From Chlorella sorokiniana (Eukaryota; Chlorophyta; Trebouxiophyceae; Chlorellales; Chlorellaceae): a stretch of 64,000 nt of DNA. Where the stretch lies: positions 1,860,001-1,924,000 of the forward strand of contig CP084608.1 of the NCBI GenBank assembly GCA_025917655.1, given 5' to 3'. The number at the start of each line of letters is the position of its first letter. The stretch's first letter is position 1. Below, in pieces: positions 12,301-23,095 of this stretch. The notes beneath the pieces were generated by a model, which saw only the letters and a program-made list of their open reading frames with translations, ran no database searches and was not told the DNA's origin. The position numbers and the translations under genes were made by a program.

Positions 12301-12921
12301 TGGGCGCGCTGGTGGTGCGCCTGCCCAACGGCGAGGAAGAGTTCCTGCTGGACCCCGCCACCGTGCGGCGCAACGACCAGTCGGCGGCCAGCCTCAACGA
12401 GTGGACGGGGGAGCGCACGCTCAGGTGCGCGCCTCAACATCGCGGCATGCAGCCCCGCTTTTCGCTTCGGCTTGGAAGAGTGCCTGCGGTGCCGCGTGGG
12501 AGGGTGGGCACGAGGAGCGGATGCTCAATAGACAGGGCGACGTCCGCGGCCTTAAGACTGCCGGGGTTGCCCAAGTTGCAGCGCAGCGGAGGTTTGCTGT
12601 GGCCGAACTGGTGCTCATTTCCCCGTTGCTGCCACCCTGTCGCTGCTCCTCCGCAGGGATGCCGACATTCCTGACGACATTGAGCCAGTCGGGGTGCAGC
12701 CTGTTGGGAACTACGCGGTGCAGATCAGCTGGGCAGACGGCTTCTCACAGATTGCGGCGTATGACCTGCTTGATGCGCTGCCGCGGCTGAGCGCAGACGA
12801 CGCACGCGTGCGGCAAGGCCTGCGTGCGCGACTGGCCGCAGCCGATGCCGGCAGCGGAGGAGTTTCCGCAGCGCAGCAGATCCTGCAGAATGCTCAGCCC
12901 GCAGCCGCTTCCCAGGCGTGA
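9353..12921 (+). CDS. HCF101: HCF101-like plastid Fe-S cluster scaffold ATPase
   Basis: HCF101 is a chloroplast Mrp-type P-loop protein that carries 4Fe-4S clusters to acceptors such as photosystem I. Translation starts at [20 protein letters not shown], a Ser/Ala/Arg-rich transit-like peptide. The MIP18/DUF59 domain follows ([32 protein letters not shown]). The deviant Walker [17 protein letters not shown] is split by an intron. Then come [51 protein letters not shown] and [20 protein letters not shown]. The C-terminal DUF971 domain has [20 protein letters not shown] and [20 protein letters not shown]. All the order and landmarks of plant HCF101 are present. The Walker B exon loses frame at the C run 11191-11195 (conserved D[14 protein letters not shown] appears only with one added C) and again near 11303-11306. 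About nine to eleven exons. GET3, another SIMIBI ATPase, follows 573 bp downstream. Confidence 0.95.
11343..11389 (+). other. G-run tract in HCF101 intron
   Basis: A sense-strand run of more than six G-tracts of three to eight G with short loops lies in the intron after the Walker B exon. It fits a possible RNA G-quadruplex. Confidence 0.55.
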
Positions 12922-13180
12922 ACCACAACCCCGCATCAAGTACCTCCTGCTCACTGCTCCTTGCTTCCTGTTGCTCGCTCATGGTTGTCCCCCGCGCCTT
13001 TCCTTTCATTTGATGTATTGAGATCTTTCTCTTTGTATTTCTCAACAGCAGTAAGATGGTTTTCTGGCAGTGCTGAGGCGATGGCCGCTGCTGCGCCGAA
13101 CCTCGGCTGCTTCATGCAAGCAAGACAGGCCTGCGTGCGATCGTTGGCATCTGCTGCTATCAGCCAGTGGTTCAGTGTTC

Positions 13181-13185
13181 TGTAA
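13181..13185 (+). terminator. TGTAA polyadenylation signal of HCF101
   Basis: TGTAA about 260 bases after the HCF101 stop, the only such signal before GET3 begins. Confidence 0.5.
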
Positions 13186-13295
13186 TTCTGTGAACAACGT
13201 CAGGCTCTCGCAGCTGAGCGCAAGGAGCCCAACACCGCTTGGAAGTTGTCGCTAGTTCTTCCCATTCTTCTTTCGCGATCGCACCCACCCACACC

Positions 13296-13305
13296 ATATA
13301 ATAAA
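13296..13305 (+). promoter_or_regulatory. TATA-like element upstream of GET3
   Basis: ATATAATAAA stands alone in GC-rich sequence roughly 190 bp upstream of the GET3 start codon. A core promoter role is an inference. Confidence 0.3.
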
Positions 13306-13494
13306 GGATCGGGCGGCAGTCTAGCTCTCCGCGACCCCCCGCTTTCAGAGAGAAGCGTCGGCAGCGCTTTTCGTGACCATTTCGGGCTTTTCCGCAGGCA
13401 TACGTGTCGAGTAGCATCTGCGCTCGCATCCGCCCCAATCGCCGCAAGCAAACTTCACCGCCGCCGTGACCGCTGCCACACACCGGCACCAGCC

Positions 13495-15942
13495 ATGTCG
13501 GAGTTTGCCGATGCGGACGCAGCGTTGGAGCCCACTCTGCAGAATGTGTTGGATCAAACCAGCCTGAAGTGGATCTTTGTGGGCGGCAAGGGCGGCGTGG
13601 GCAAGACGACGTGCTCGTGCAGCCTGGCTGTGCAGCTGGCCGCGGTGCGCGACAGCGTGCTCATCATTTCGACCGACCCGGCCCACAACCTGAGCGACGC
13701 CTTCCGCCAGAAGTTCAACAAGAACCCCAGCCTCGTCAACGGCTTCACCAACCTGTATGCCATGGTGCGTTGTTGAAGCGGCCAGACAAAGGCGCGCAGC
13801 TGAAAGCCAGGGGCCGTTCCTCACCTAGCCACCCCTCCCGCCCTCCACACCTGCTTCCCCTTACCCCTTGGCCCAGCTGCACTTGTTGCCCCCTCACGCG
13901 TCCCGCACCATCCTGCACCCTTGCGCCCCCCCGCGCGCCCGCGCCCCCCCCCCCCCACCCCCACCCCCACCCCCACCCCCACCCCCACCCCACCCACCCA
14001 CCCACACACCCACCCACCCACACACAGGAGGTGGACCCCACCCCGACTTGAGCGAGGTGGAGGGGCTGGAAATTGGCGGCGGCTTCTTCGCCGACATCTC
14101 CACCTCCATCCCCGGCATCGACGAGGCCATGAGCTTCGCAGAAGTGATGAAGCAGGTGGGGGCGGCCCGCGGCGAGCCCATCCAGGAACGGCAGCACGTG
14201 GGTCGCGCACAGTCCTTGGGGCTGCCCCACCAGTGGGAGGTTAGGCTCGGGAAATGGCGCTTGGGGGCAAGAACGGGGCAAGGAGGGAAGGCTGGTAGCT
14301 GTCCTGATGCCGTCCGCACAGATGGGAAATACGGGCGCCGACTCACGTTGGCGCTGCCCCTCCCGCAGGTCCAGTCCATGGATTACTCCTGCATCGTGTT
14401 TGACACGGCGCCCACGGGGCACACGCTGCGCCTGCTGCAGGTGGGCCCCGGCAGAGGGCGCTTCCAAGAGGGGCCTCCCTGAACCCCTCGCGTAACGCGC
14501 GCCACTGCTGCCGCGCTGGCGTTGCTGCTGCACGCCGCGGCCCACATCCCACCCCTGACCTCCCCCTCCCCGCAGTTCCCCACCACTCTGGAGAAGGGGC
14601 TGAGCAAGCTGATCAGCCTGAAGGACAGCTTCGGCGGCGTGGTGAGCCAGGTGTCGCGCATGGTGGGGGCGGGTGGGCCGGGCGGCGAGGACGTCGTGGA
14701 CCAGCTGCTGGGCAAGGTGGATCAGCTCAAGGTGAGAGGGAAAGGAGAGGGGGCGGAGAGAGCGAGCGTGGGCAGGAGAGAGAGGGAAGGGAGGGATGCT
14801 GGGTTGGGGGTTGGGAGTTGGGGATAACCGAGTATGCGGCAGTGCATGCTTCTGGAGCTGCCCACGTGCCTGGCGAGATGCTTGCAGCCGTGGCACTGCG
14901 CCGGCCCCTTGCCCGTCGCCGTCGGCTGTGCCCCTCGAGCGCCCCCTTCCCCCTTTCAATGCAGCGTGTGGTGGAGGAGGTGAATGCCCAGTTTCGCAAC
15001 GATGAGCTTACCACGTTTGTGTGCGTGTGCATCCCTGAGTTCCTCTCTTTGTACGAAACGGAGCGCCTCATCCAGGTGGGTGGGTGTCCGGGGGCGGGGG
15101 GGGTGAATGGGGTTTGGGTAGGTTCGCGCGCCAGCCCTGCTGCCCCCTCTCCACGCTGGCTGCCCCCGGCTCCCGCAGGAGCTGGCCAAGTTTGAGATTG
15201 ACAGCCGCAACATCGTCATTAACCAGGTCATCTTCCCGAGGAGGGTGAGCCGGCGGGTTGCGCGCGGGCTGGGGGCACCCCCGCTGATGGCGCTCTGCCA
15301 GCTGCGCTGTCCCTCCGTCGTGCCTGCCTCAGGGTCCTGCGTTCCATGTTTCCTCTGCACTTGCTTTGCCGTGCTTCATTTCCGAGGGGCTGCCGGCATG
15401 GTGGGCACCGATTGGACAGGGCAGGTGGCGGCTCCGCCTGCACAGCCTCACAGCTCGCGCGCCGGCCCCCGCTGCAGTGGGCAGCAGCCGGCTGCTGGCG
15501 GCGCGCGTGCGCATGCAGCAGAAGTACCTGGACCAGTTCTACGACCTCTACGAGGACTTCCACCTCGTGCGCCTGCCGCTGCTGGAAGAGGAGGTGGGGA
15601 GGGGGCGCCGTGGGGCTGCGGCGGGGTGGCCGGTGCCGGGCAGCCGCAGGGCTGGGCTGGTAGGCAGGCTCGGGAGCAGGCGGTGATGCGGGGCAGCGCG
15701 AGGTGGGGCCTGGACCTGGCGGACTTCTTGCTGCTGCCCGCTGGCCTGTGCAGGTGCGGGGCCCCGACGCCCTGCGTGCCTTCTCAAAGAACCTGCTGCA
15801 GCCGCACGTGGCGCCGCCGGCCGCTGCGGCAGCGGCTGGCAGCAACAGCCTGCTGGAGGAGCTGCAGCGGCAGCTGGCCGACAAGCAGCGGCGGATAGAG
15901 GAGCTGGAGGCAGAGGTGGCTGCGCTCAAGGCGGGGCAGTGA
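13495..15942 (+). CDS. GET3: GET3 ATPase (tail-anchored protein targeting), plant GET3a form
   Basis: GET3/ARSA1 is the cytosolic ATPase that shields tail-anchored proteins and hands them to the ER receptor. It starts at [20 protein letters not shown] with no transit peptide. It has the intradimeric P-loop [20 protein letters not shown], switch [18 protein letters not shown], the client-groove helices with [15 protein letters not shown], and switch [19 protein letters not shown]. Then come [37 protein letters not shown] and [16 protein letters not shown]. The zinc CxxC of fungal and animal GET3 is replaced by [10 protein letters not shown]. The C-terminus is a leucine-rich coil ([20 protein letters not shown]), as in plant GET3a. 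Two exons need one extra C (14041-14044 and 15235-15237) to restore [11 protein letters not shown] and FPEEVGSS. At least eight exons. Confidence 0.95.
13944..14018 (+). repeat. CCCCCA simple repeat in GET3 intron 1
   Basis: A C14 run followed by about seven CCCCCA units and then CCCA units. It serves as an extreme polypyrimidine tract before the acceptor. The template strand is G-rich and could fold into a G-quadruplex. Confidence 0.75.
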
Positions 15943-16187
15943 GAGGGACTGTGTGCGCACACTTGCAAACAGCTTGGCAAGGCCGGCCAGTTCTCCAACG
16001 TTGCACTCTGCAATGTGTCAGGATGCTGAGAGGGCAGTGCATGCAGCTGCCGTTGGGTGGTGAACAGTGCCAGCGGGCCCTGCCGTAGTTTGCATGCCTC
16101 CCCCTGCTCTGCCATTGCGAGCGGTTGTCTTATTTGGCATTTCTGTTTATTTGATGGAGCATGTTCCTCGGAACACTGGCAGGGGAG

Positions 16188-19100
16188 CTAGCGCGTCGCG
16201 GGGATGCGGCTGTGCAGCCAGGCCATGATGGTGTGGAAGGCGTCGTCCCGCTCAGGATCCAGGTCCGGTACCGCCTCCGGCAGCGACAGCGTGCCGTTGG
16301 CGGCGCCCTCTGGCCGGTACTGCTCCTGCAGCTCCCGGATGCGCGCCAGGTACGGACGGTAGCTGCTGTAAGAGAAGCGGTGCCACACGCGCGCCAGGTT
16401 GCGCTGCAGCTCCTCCCGCCGCTGCGGCGTCACGGCCAGCAGGATCTCGGGCAGGCGCTCCACCTCGGACGAGTTCACCCGCAGCCCAAACTGGGACAGG
16501 TCCACGATGCTCTCAAACGACACGTGCACGTCGTCGATGATGACCACCGGGATGCAGCTGCACAGAGCCCAGCGGCGGGGGCAAGGGGAAGGAGGTGCAG
16601 CAGCAGCTGTCAGCAGGAGGTGGTCGGGGTGGGCAGGGGGCACAGGGAGCGAACAGTTGTGTTGGCTGCGCCTGCCGCCGCTGCCGCCGCCGCCACGGGC
16701 TCACCCGTGCGCCACCGAGTCGTCCATGCGCGCGCTCCACCCGTCGCCCTGCAGGACCAGGCAGAAGACGGAGGAGGCCAGCAGCTCGGAGTAGTCGCCG
16801 TCCAGCGCGTTGCTGCGCTCGCCCTCAGCCATCGCATTGTCGTAGCTGGGGTGGGGGTGGACAGGGGTGGGCATGGGGAAGGGTATGAGGGGTTGGGTGG
16901 CATGAGCACTCCAGAGTATGCAGGTAGGAGTCGCACAGATGGCTTGAATCGCATGCAGCTTGTTCCAGGACAGCAAAGAGAACAGCCAGCTGCGCTGCAG
17001 CACAATGGCCGTTCCGACCCCATGGCGGCTGCCGCCGGCCTCACCCGCCCACCGCCATGCCGTACTTGCCCAGCCAGTCGTGCTCGCGGCTGGCGTTGTC
17101 GATGCGCTGGCGCACGCCGCGCGAGTAGCGCGGGAACTCGTGCATCACGCGCCCGCGGTGGAAGGCCAGCCAGGTGCGGTTGCGTGCCGGGCGCCAAACA
17201 GCGGCGACGCGTGGTTGTGGTTGGGCGACTTCATTAGCGGCACCACCAAGTCCTGTGGCGGCGGCGGCCATAGCAATGCGGGCGGGGCGGCAGCAATCGG
17301 GCGTCACGAGGCCGCTACACAACCCAGCGCGGGGTGTGCGAGACCACAGGAGCTTTCGGGCGTTGCGGCTGGCGGCTGTGCGTGCGGCGAGGGCCCGGCG
17401 GCGGCGGCGGTGCCTCCCCACCTTCTCGGGATCGTAGCATGCATGCAGGTCCCTGCGCAGCTTGCTCTGAAAGCCCTTGGGGTCGAACTGGGGGTGGACC
17501 ATCTCCTCGCTGCGGGATCAGGGAGCAAGGCGTCGGTGAGGGGCAGCAAAGCGGGCGCCGACAGGAAGGCCACAAGCGACGCCCAGTCCTGCGGGGCCTG
17601 CTCGTGCCGCAAGGCAGCCGCTTGCCTGTAGAAGTCCTCCCAGTACGCGGTTTGTGCCGTGTGGTTAACCCCATGCGGCCCCAGTGGCTGAGGATGATGG
17701 AGGGGCGGATGGCGGCGGGCACCCAGCAGGAGGCTTCGTCATGAGTGACCAGCCAGATGTGGTCCCGCCCGCCGCGGCGGTCCCACCACGGGAAGTGCGA
17801 GCGGATCCAGTGGTGCGCCTCCAGCAGCATGTTGGTGCTGCCCATGACGCGGTTGTGGGGTGGGCCGTACCACCAATCTCTCAGGTTTGAGCTGCCGCCG
17901 TGCACCGGGTAGATGAGGCAGGAGGTGAACACCGGCACGTAGAAGAAATCTGCAAGGGGGCTAGGCAAGGCAACACGGTTACACAACGGACGCTTCCCTG
18001 CCCTGATGCGGGCCTGCCGTGCGTACTGGGGCCGCCAGTACATTCAATGAACGCAGTTGAATTGACCAGCCTGCCAGGAAGCTGATATCAGCCCACCAGC
18101 CTCCTCTGGGTTCAGGGTGCGGTGCTCGCTCTGCAGGATCATCTCTAGCAAGCCGCTCTCCAGGCCGTACGGCCACTCTGCACTTGGCAACAAAACAGGC
18201 AGTGGGGCATGACGCGCCGAGGCAGGACAACTTTTTCGGCAGGCAAACCTTTTGCTCCCAGCCGGCCGGGCGGCAGGCAGGCAGGGCAGTGGCGGGAAAA
18301 CCGGCGGAGCGCGGATGCTCCTGGTGCGTCAAGCCGCGTCGCAGCCTGCTGCGCACCCACCTGAGATGATGGTGTTGTTGGACTCGTCGAACTGGCGGGG
18401 CACGCAATGCTGCGCGTTCTGGGGCCCGCCCACGTGGCGGTACTGCAGCATGAGTGTCGCGTAATCGGTCTCCATCTCATACCTGCGACGGTACCGGCGG
18501 GTGGACAAGCGGCAGGGCCGTAATTATGCAGCCGCGCGCCATCCTTGCACGCTGCGCCTGCTCTGCAAACCAGGCAGCCAAGCAGGCGTGCTAGTGAACC
18601 GGCGAGCAGGTGCCCTCACACATAGATGAGGGGTCGCTTGCGGGTGGCTCCAGGTGGAAAGTCCTGGGCCGCCGGCGTGTGTATGCTGGCCTTCAGCCAT
18701 GGCCTCTGCGCCTCGTTGCCTGCTCGCACAAATGGCTTGTCAGGCAACGGGCGACGGCAAACGAACCCCCAACGCCGGCAGTGCACTGCTGCCTACCTGG
18801 AGTGTCGGCGGTGTTGTCGGCGGTGCGGTGCGCGCAGTCGATTCCGTGCCAGCCCTGATGGCACTTGCTGCAAGGTTATCAGGGAAACATACAGGCACTT
18901 TCAGGGAGCGCTATTTGGACGTGCGCTTGGTGACGATGGTGTGCACGACCCTCTTTGGCGGCTGCCGGGACCAGGAGAACCAACTGCTGCATTGCAAGGC
19001 TGCAGTTCGCACCAGTAGCCGTTGATGCACTCTCCACGGCCGTTGCACGAGTTCAGGCAGAACTGCTCGATTGGGATCTCGCAGGTGCGCCCCAGCCAGC

Positions 19101-20638
19101 CTGCAGCACAACCTTATAAATGCTTACGTGCCTGGAGCTGCCAGCCGCGGTTGCCCTGGACTTGGCGCAACCCTTGTGCACCCGAGGACCCATGCTTGGC
19201 TGCCTGGCTGCTCTCCCAGCATGCTTGGCTGCTTGCCTGACAAGATTGGCTGCTCTCCCAGCATGCTTGGCTGCCAGCGCTCCGGGCCTCCTGCCAGCCC
19301 AGGCAGCCCCGGCTGGGCGCTCACCCGGCACGTTGCACTCGCACTCAATGTTGGGTTCTTCCGCCATGCACCAGCCCTGCGGCCCGTAGATGTCCTCCCA
19401 CTCGCGGGTGCCGCCGTAGGAGCCCTTGGGCTGGCACCACCAGTTCATGGGGCGGCCGAGGCGAACGGGGGCGTGTCAAAGGAGGCGTCCACGGGCGCCG
19501 GTATGCGGCCATACGTTGTGTTTGAAGGGCAGTAGCAGGCGCCGATCGTCTCATCGCAGAAGCCTGCAGGGCGATGGTCTCCAGCGTTGAGCATGGCTGC
19601 CATGTCAAGGTGCTGCCGGTGCAATCGGGCTGACCGCTGTGAAACACAGAGCGCGGCAGCAGTGCAGCTTTCTCCGGCAGGCAGCGCTGGAGGAACTTGA
19701 GTGGCGGCAGGCTGGAGGCACGCAGCCCGCAGTCAGCTTGAGGCTCCCGGCCCGCCTGTGCCTGGCGCTCACCGACGCAGTGGGTGCGGGGTCCATGGCC
19801 TCCACCTGGGTCCAGTTGGGCGGGGTGCGCTCCACAACAAAGCCCACCTGGCGGTACTCGTGGGTGCAGTACCGCGGCTGCGGGAAGATGCAGTTGAAGG
19901 AGCGCCAGCCGGCGGGGCAGGTGCAGTGCCCCGTGAACGCGTTGCACACGCCCACCTGCGTTCATGGCGAGCAGGGGATTCTGAGGGGGTCACATGCATG
20001 GCAGCGCAGCACTCAGGGAAGTAGCGCTGCCAGCAGGGACTGGTGGTCAGGGCTTGCCTTGTTGCAGTCCATGCTGCACGTCTTGTTGCCTCGCGGCGCA
20101 GTCACCGCTGGCACCTCCTCCTGCAGCAGGTAGCCCTGGCACCAATCGCCCACCGTGCCAACGCACCGATCGCTGACCTCAGCCCGAACCGCGGCCGTGA
20201 CCGCCTTTTTTTGCACAGGCTTGGCGCGCTGCAAGCTCTTATCAACGCTTGCTGTGACTGAGGCGGCCGTTTTTGAACTGCTGAAGCTGCCCATGGCTTG
20301 AGACACCTGCATTAGCCAGCATGAACGAGCCCGTGCAGCATGCGCGGTGAAAGGCCGCGGCGGTAATAGGCGGGAGACGCTGCGACCCAGCTGCGATCCA
20401 AACGCGCTGGGGTGACCCGCATCATTGCCGATCGACCATTTCTTATCACACAAAGATATTGCAGCCAAAGAACGCCCTACAAGAGGCAACTGCTCACCGT
20501 GCCGAACAGCGCTCCGGCGTGCATACCACTTGTGGTGATGAAGGACACACATACCACCGTCAAGAGGCCGAGCAGGGCGAGCGCCAACTTCAGCCCTGCC
20601 CGGCGCCTTGTCACTGGCGTTGGCCGCCTCAGAGCCAT
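16188..20638 (-). CDS. Exostosin-family (GT47) glycosyltransferase with EGF-like repeats
   Basis: This is a type II Golgi membrane protein by topology. It starts at MALRRPTPVTRRRAG with a single anchor LKLALALLGLLTVVCVSF. The lumenal stem holds Cys-rich EGF-like modules: CNAFTGHCTCPAGWRSFNC, then FCLNSCNGRGECINGYWC and CHQGWHGIDC. The catalytic GT47 part follows: FYVPVFTSCLIYPVHGG, HNRVMGSTNMLLEAHHWIRS, HIWLVTHDEASCWVPAAI, and the C-terminal sugar-nucleotide half IPVVIIDDVHVSFESIVDLS plus VERLPEILLAVTPQRREELQ. It ends at MAWLHSRIPATR. EGF-exostosin fusions are common in green algae. The acceptor and donor sugars cannot be told from sequence; cell-wall or glycoprotein arabinose, xylose or galactose transfer is possible. 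About ten or more exons, with a large intron near 18600-18780. An in-frame alternative start lies at 20737. Confidence 0.88.
19205..19274. repeat. Two-copy 28-bp repeat (42-bp spacing) in exostosin intron
   Basis: TGGCTGCTCTCCCAGCATGC plus eight more bases is repeated exactly 42 bp downstream, and shorter relatives (GCATGCTTGGCTGC) flank it. It sits in an intron of the exostosin gene. Confidence 0.7.
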
Positions 20639-21163
20639 GTACCACGGACGCCGTGCGCCCTCATCGCTCGTTGGGATCCATGTAATGATCCCGGTTGTCC
20701 CGTCAAGCCAGAATAGCAGTTGTGCCTGTGACCGCACGGATGCTAATTTCGTGCGCAGTACAGGGGGTCCCTTCCGCCCGCATCACCCATGACTGCCACT
20801 GCAGCGCATTTTCAAAGCACTTGTGTTCCTTAATGCCCAACTGTGATGGCGGTCCTAGTGATTGACCTTGTGTGTATCAGGCCAGCATTTGGTCGACAGC
20901 CTTGACCGCCTATATCTGGCCGCAGGGAGTCCCGCACGAGCTTGACCTTCTTTCTTGCAACATTGTGCTCGTTGAGGCGTTTGGAGAAACCAATCACACT
21001 GTTAAGTTTCCATCCACGGTGCTTCAAGTAGATGAACAATGAGCAGGGCCGGCCCGCTGCAAATGAGATGGGGCGCCAGCCGGGCCGCCGCCTGTTGTAA
21101 TGCTCAACAGGGTGTGAGACAAGTACCCGAAATTGCAGGCGGCAACAATTCTATACACTTACA
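20639..21163. promoter_or_regulatory. Divergent region between exostosin gene and unknown gene
   Basis: About 520 bp between divergent starts. No convincing exon is seen; a 69-codon minus-strand reading frame (20830-21039) has no recognisable features and looks like chance. Confidence 0.35.
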
Positions 21164-22622
21164 ATGGTCCGGAGCAGCTTTGTAAGCCACACAGCGCCTT
21201 GCAGCGCGCGGCAGCCTGGCCAAGCTTACCTTTTAAGGTGCCGACGCCTGAGACGACAGCAGCATTATCTCACAGCCGCGGTGCAAGCAGCTGCCGAGCC
21301 GGCCCTGCCATCCGCCACCGCACCTAGGCTGCCGCAGACGCTGCCGTTCTTCCCTGACCGACGGGTAATGCTTTGCCGCCGCATGATTTGCTGGCATCTG
21401 GGGTGATGACAAACAATCTGAGCCTGTTTGTAGTGTGTGGAAGACGTCTGGCTTCCATCTTTGGCCACCTGCTGGCACTATGTGAATCTGACAAACGGCG
21501 TGGAAGCGGTGCCGGCGCTGCGCGCGCTGCGCCTGCCCTACCGCTTCCTGCGCCTGCCCAGCACCCGCTGCGAGCAGCAGCAGTTTGAGGCCCTAATGAA
21601 CGACCTTGACGGGGACCTGCTCATGCGTTTGGCGCTTGGGGAGTGGTGAGGCGCTTGCTTTTTGCTTTGCTGCACTAATAGTGGTTGGTGATGCGCACAC
21701 TTTGGCTGGGCAGCCTCCCATTGACGCAACAAAACGGGCACTCAGGAACAGCTTTCTCTTCCACTGTACTTGCAGCTGTCTTGTGTATGATTATGGGAGT
21801 CGCAACAAGAAACGAGGAGCGCCGCGAGCTGTTTGGGTCGGTGCCTACACCTTTCAGTGCCTGGCCACCCTGCCGCCTGCAACCCGTATACAGCGTGTGG
21901 CATGCGCAAGGACTGATCCACCCCTTTCCTCTTGCACGCAGTACGGACTGGAGTTTGTTCGCTACGCGCTGCGCCGCCTGTGGCTGGATGAGCGGGGCCC
22001 AGCCTACCTGCGAGGCTACAGCGTGGCGAACGTCTTTGAGGAGCACGTGGCAGGCTTCAGCAATGCCACCAAGAAGTGAGCGAGAGGAGCAGAGCTGTGC
22101 TGGGCAGGGCTGCAGCATGCTGGTCCCCGACATGAGCCTCCCCTGCCGGTTGCGTCGGAGGGGGTGTTCTGAGGCGTATGCAATGCAATGCCATGCAATG
22201 CCCGCAGGAAGCTGCGGTACTATGCGCGCTACATTGGCCCTGACGGCCTGCCCCACCTGCGGCTGTATGGCGTGTATGCCGCAACGCTGCGGGATGGCGA
22301 CCAGGCCTTCTACACCTCGCTGCTGCGGCACTGCGAGTGCGAGCGCAGCGCAGCGCCGCTGCGTCAGCAGGGCAAGCAACAGGGCGCCGGCAGCGACGAT
22401 GCATTGCATCGCAGGGTTGAGCAGGCAGCGGCTGAGGCCACATATCGGGTGCAGCAGATGAGCGATGAGGAGCGGCAGGCAATCCTGCACGGCGCCGACA
22501 CGCACGCCGCTGTGGAGCAGCTGCTGGGCATGCGCATTTTCTTGGGCGGCGTCTCGCACAAGCAATACCACGACTGGGCTCAACGCACAGGTTACAGTGA
22601 AGGCAGCAGCATGGATTTGTAA
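21164..22622 (+). CDS. Conserved unknown protein with transit-like first exon
   Basis: I do not recognise a named family. The first exon (21164-21364, 67 codons, phase 0, GT donor) is MVRSSFVSHTAPCSARQPGQ followed by a Gln/Ala/Arg-rich stretch, typical of an organelle transit peptide. An acceptor at 21431-21433 (TAG) joins it in frame to exon 2, which contains TCWHYVNLTNGVEAVPALRA and LMNDLDGDLLMRLALGE. Later exons read CLVYDYGSRNKKRGAPRAVW, YGLEFVRYALRRLWLDERGP and LRYYARYIGPDGLPHLRLYG, ending in YHDWAQRTGYSEGSSMDL. The WHYVNLTNG, VYDYGSR and ALRRLW segments look like conserved blocks of an uncharacterised plant and algal protein, but I cannot name it. Plastid targeting is an inference. Five exons, all with GT-AG borders. 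Confidence 0.65.
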
Positions 22623-23095
22623 TTCATGATCTGCTGTGAAGAGCCATCACATGCCACTGCCGCCGGGGCTCGACTGCTGCCGTCGTCGCTGGCCGCAATC
22701 GCTGGCAGTTGATCACTCTTGATCACTGCGCATATGGTCATTGCAGCTCACTTCTGCTCAATTTTATAACCTACAAGCTTCTGACCTGTGACAGAAGTGA
22801 GATTTGCGAGGGCGTGTTCGCTATGTTCGCACGTTCAGGAGGAAGGCACCCGCTGAGCTGTCCTTGCCTCGACAGGAAAACATCTGCGCTGATGCAGGTC
22901 GGTTTCGGACTATCCTTCAACTTGGAAAGAGCTTAGATTCTGCACCAACCACCGAGCGGGCTCCAGCAACTCGCACATCTCCCACCTCACACCCCAGCGC
23001 CTGTAAAGGGCAATCGACAAGCGCATTTCCGATCGACAGCTTGGTGCGGGCGTGCACAGCGCCAGATTGCGGCTGCTCACCGGCTAGCGACCACG
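22623..23095. other. Intergenic region before the GDP-mannose pyrophosphorylase gene
   Basis: About 470 bp between two + strand genes: 3' UTR of the unknown gene, then the promoter and 5' UTR of the pyrophosphorylase gene. No exon seen. Confidence 0.35.

Larger units (their letters stand above)
12922..13494. other. HCF101 to GET3 intergenic region
   Basis: About 570 bp between two co-oriented genes. The first part is the HCF101 3' UTR with TGTAA at 13181-13185. The second part holds the GET3 promoter, with an AT-rich TATA-like element at 13296-13305 about 190 bp before the GET3 start. Confidence 0.45.

Noticed and set aside
13745-14959. 404-codon minus-strand open frame
   Set aside because: It lies opposite GET3 exons and its CCCCCA repeat (read as Gly/Trp repeats). 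It is a shadow of a well-supported gene.
20830-21039. 69-codon minus-strand frame in the intergenic region
   Set aside because: No domain, no splice context and no relation to either neighbour; probably chance in an AT-richer patch.
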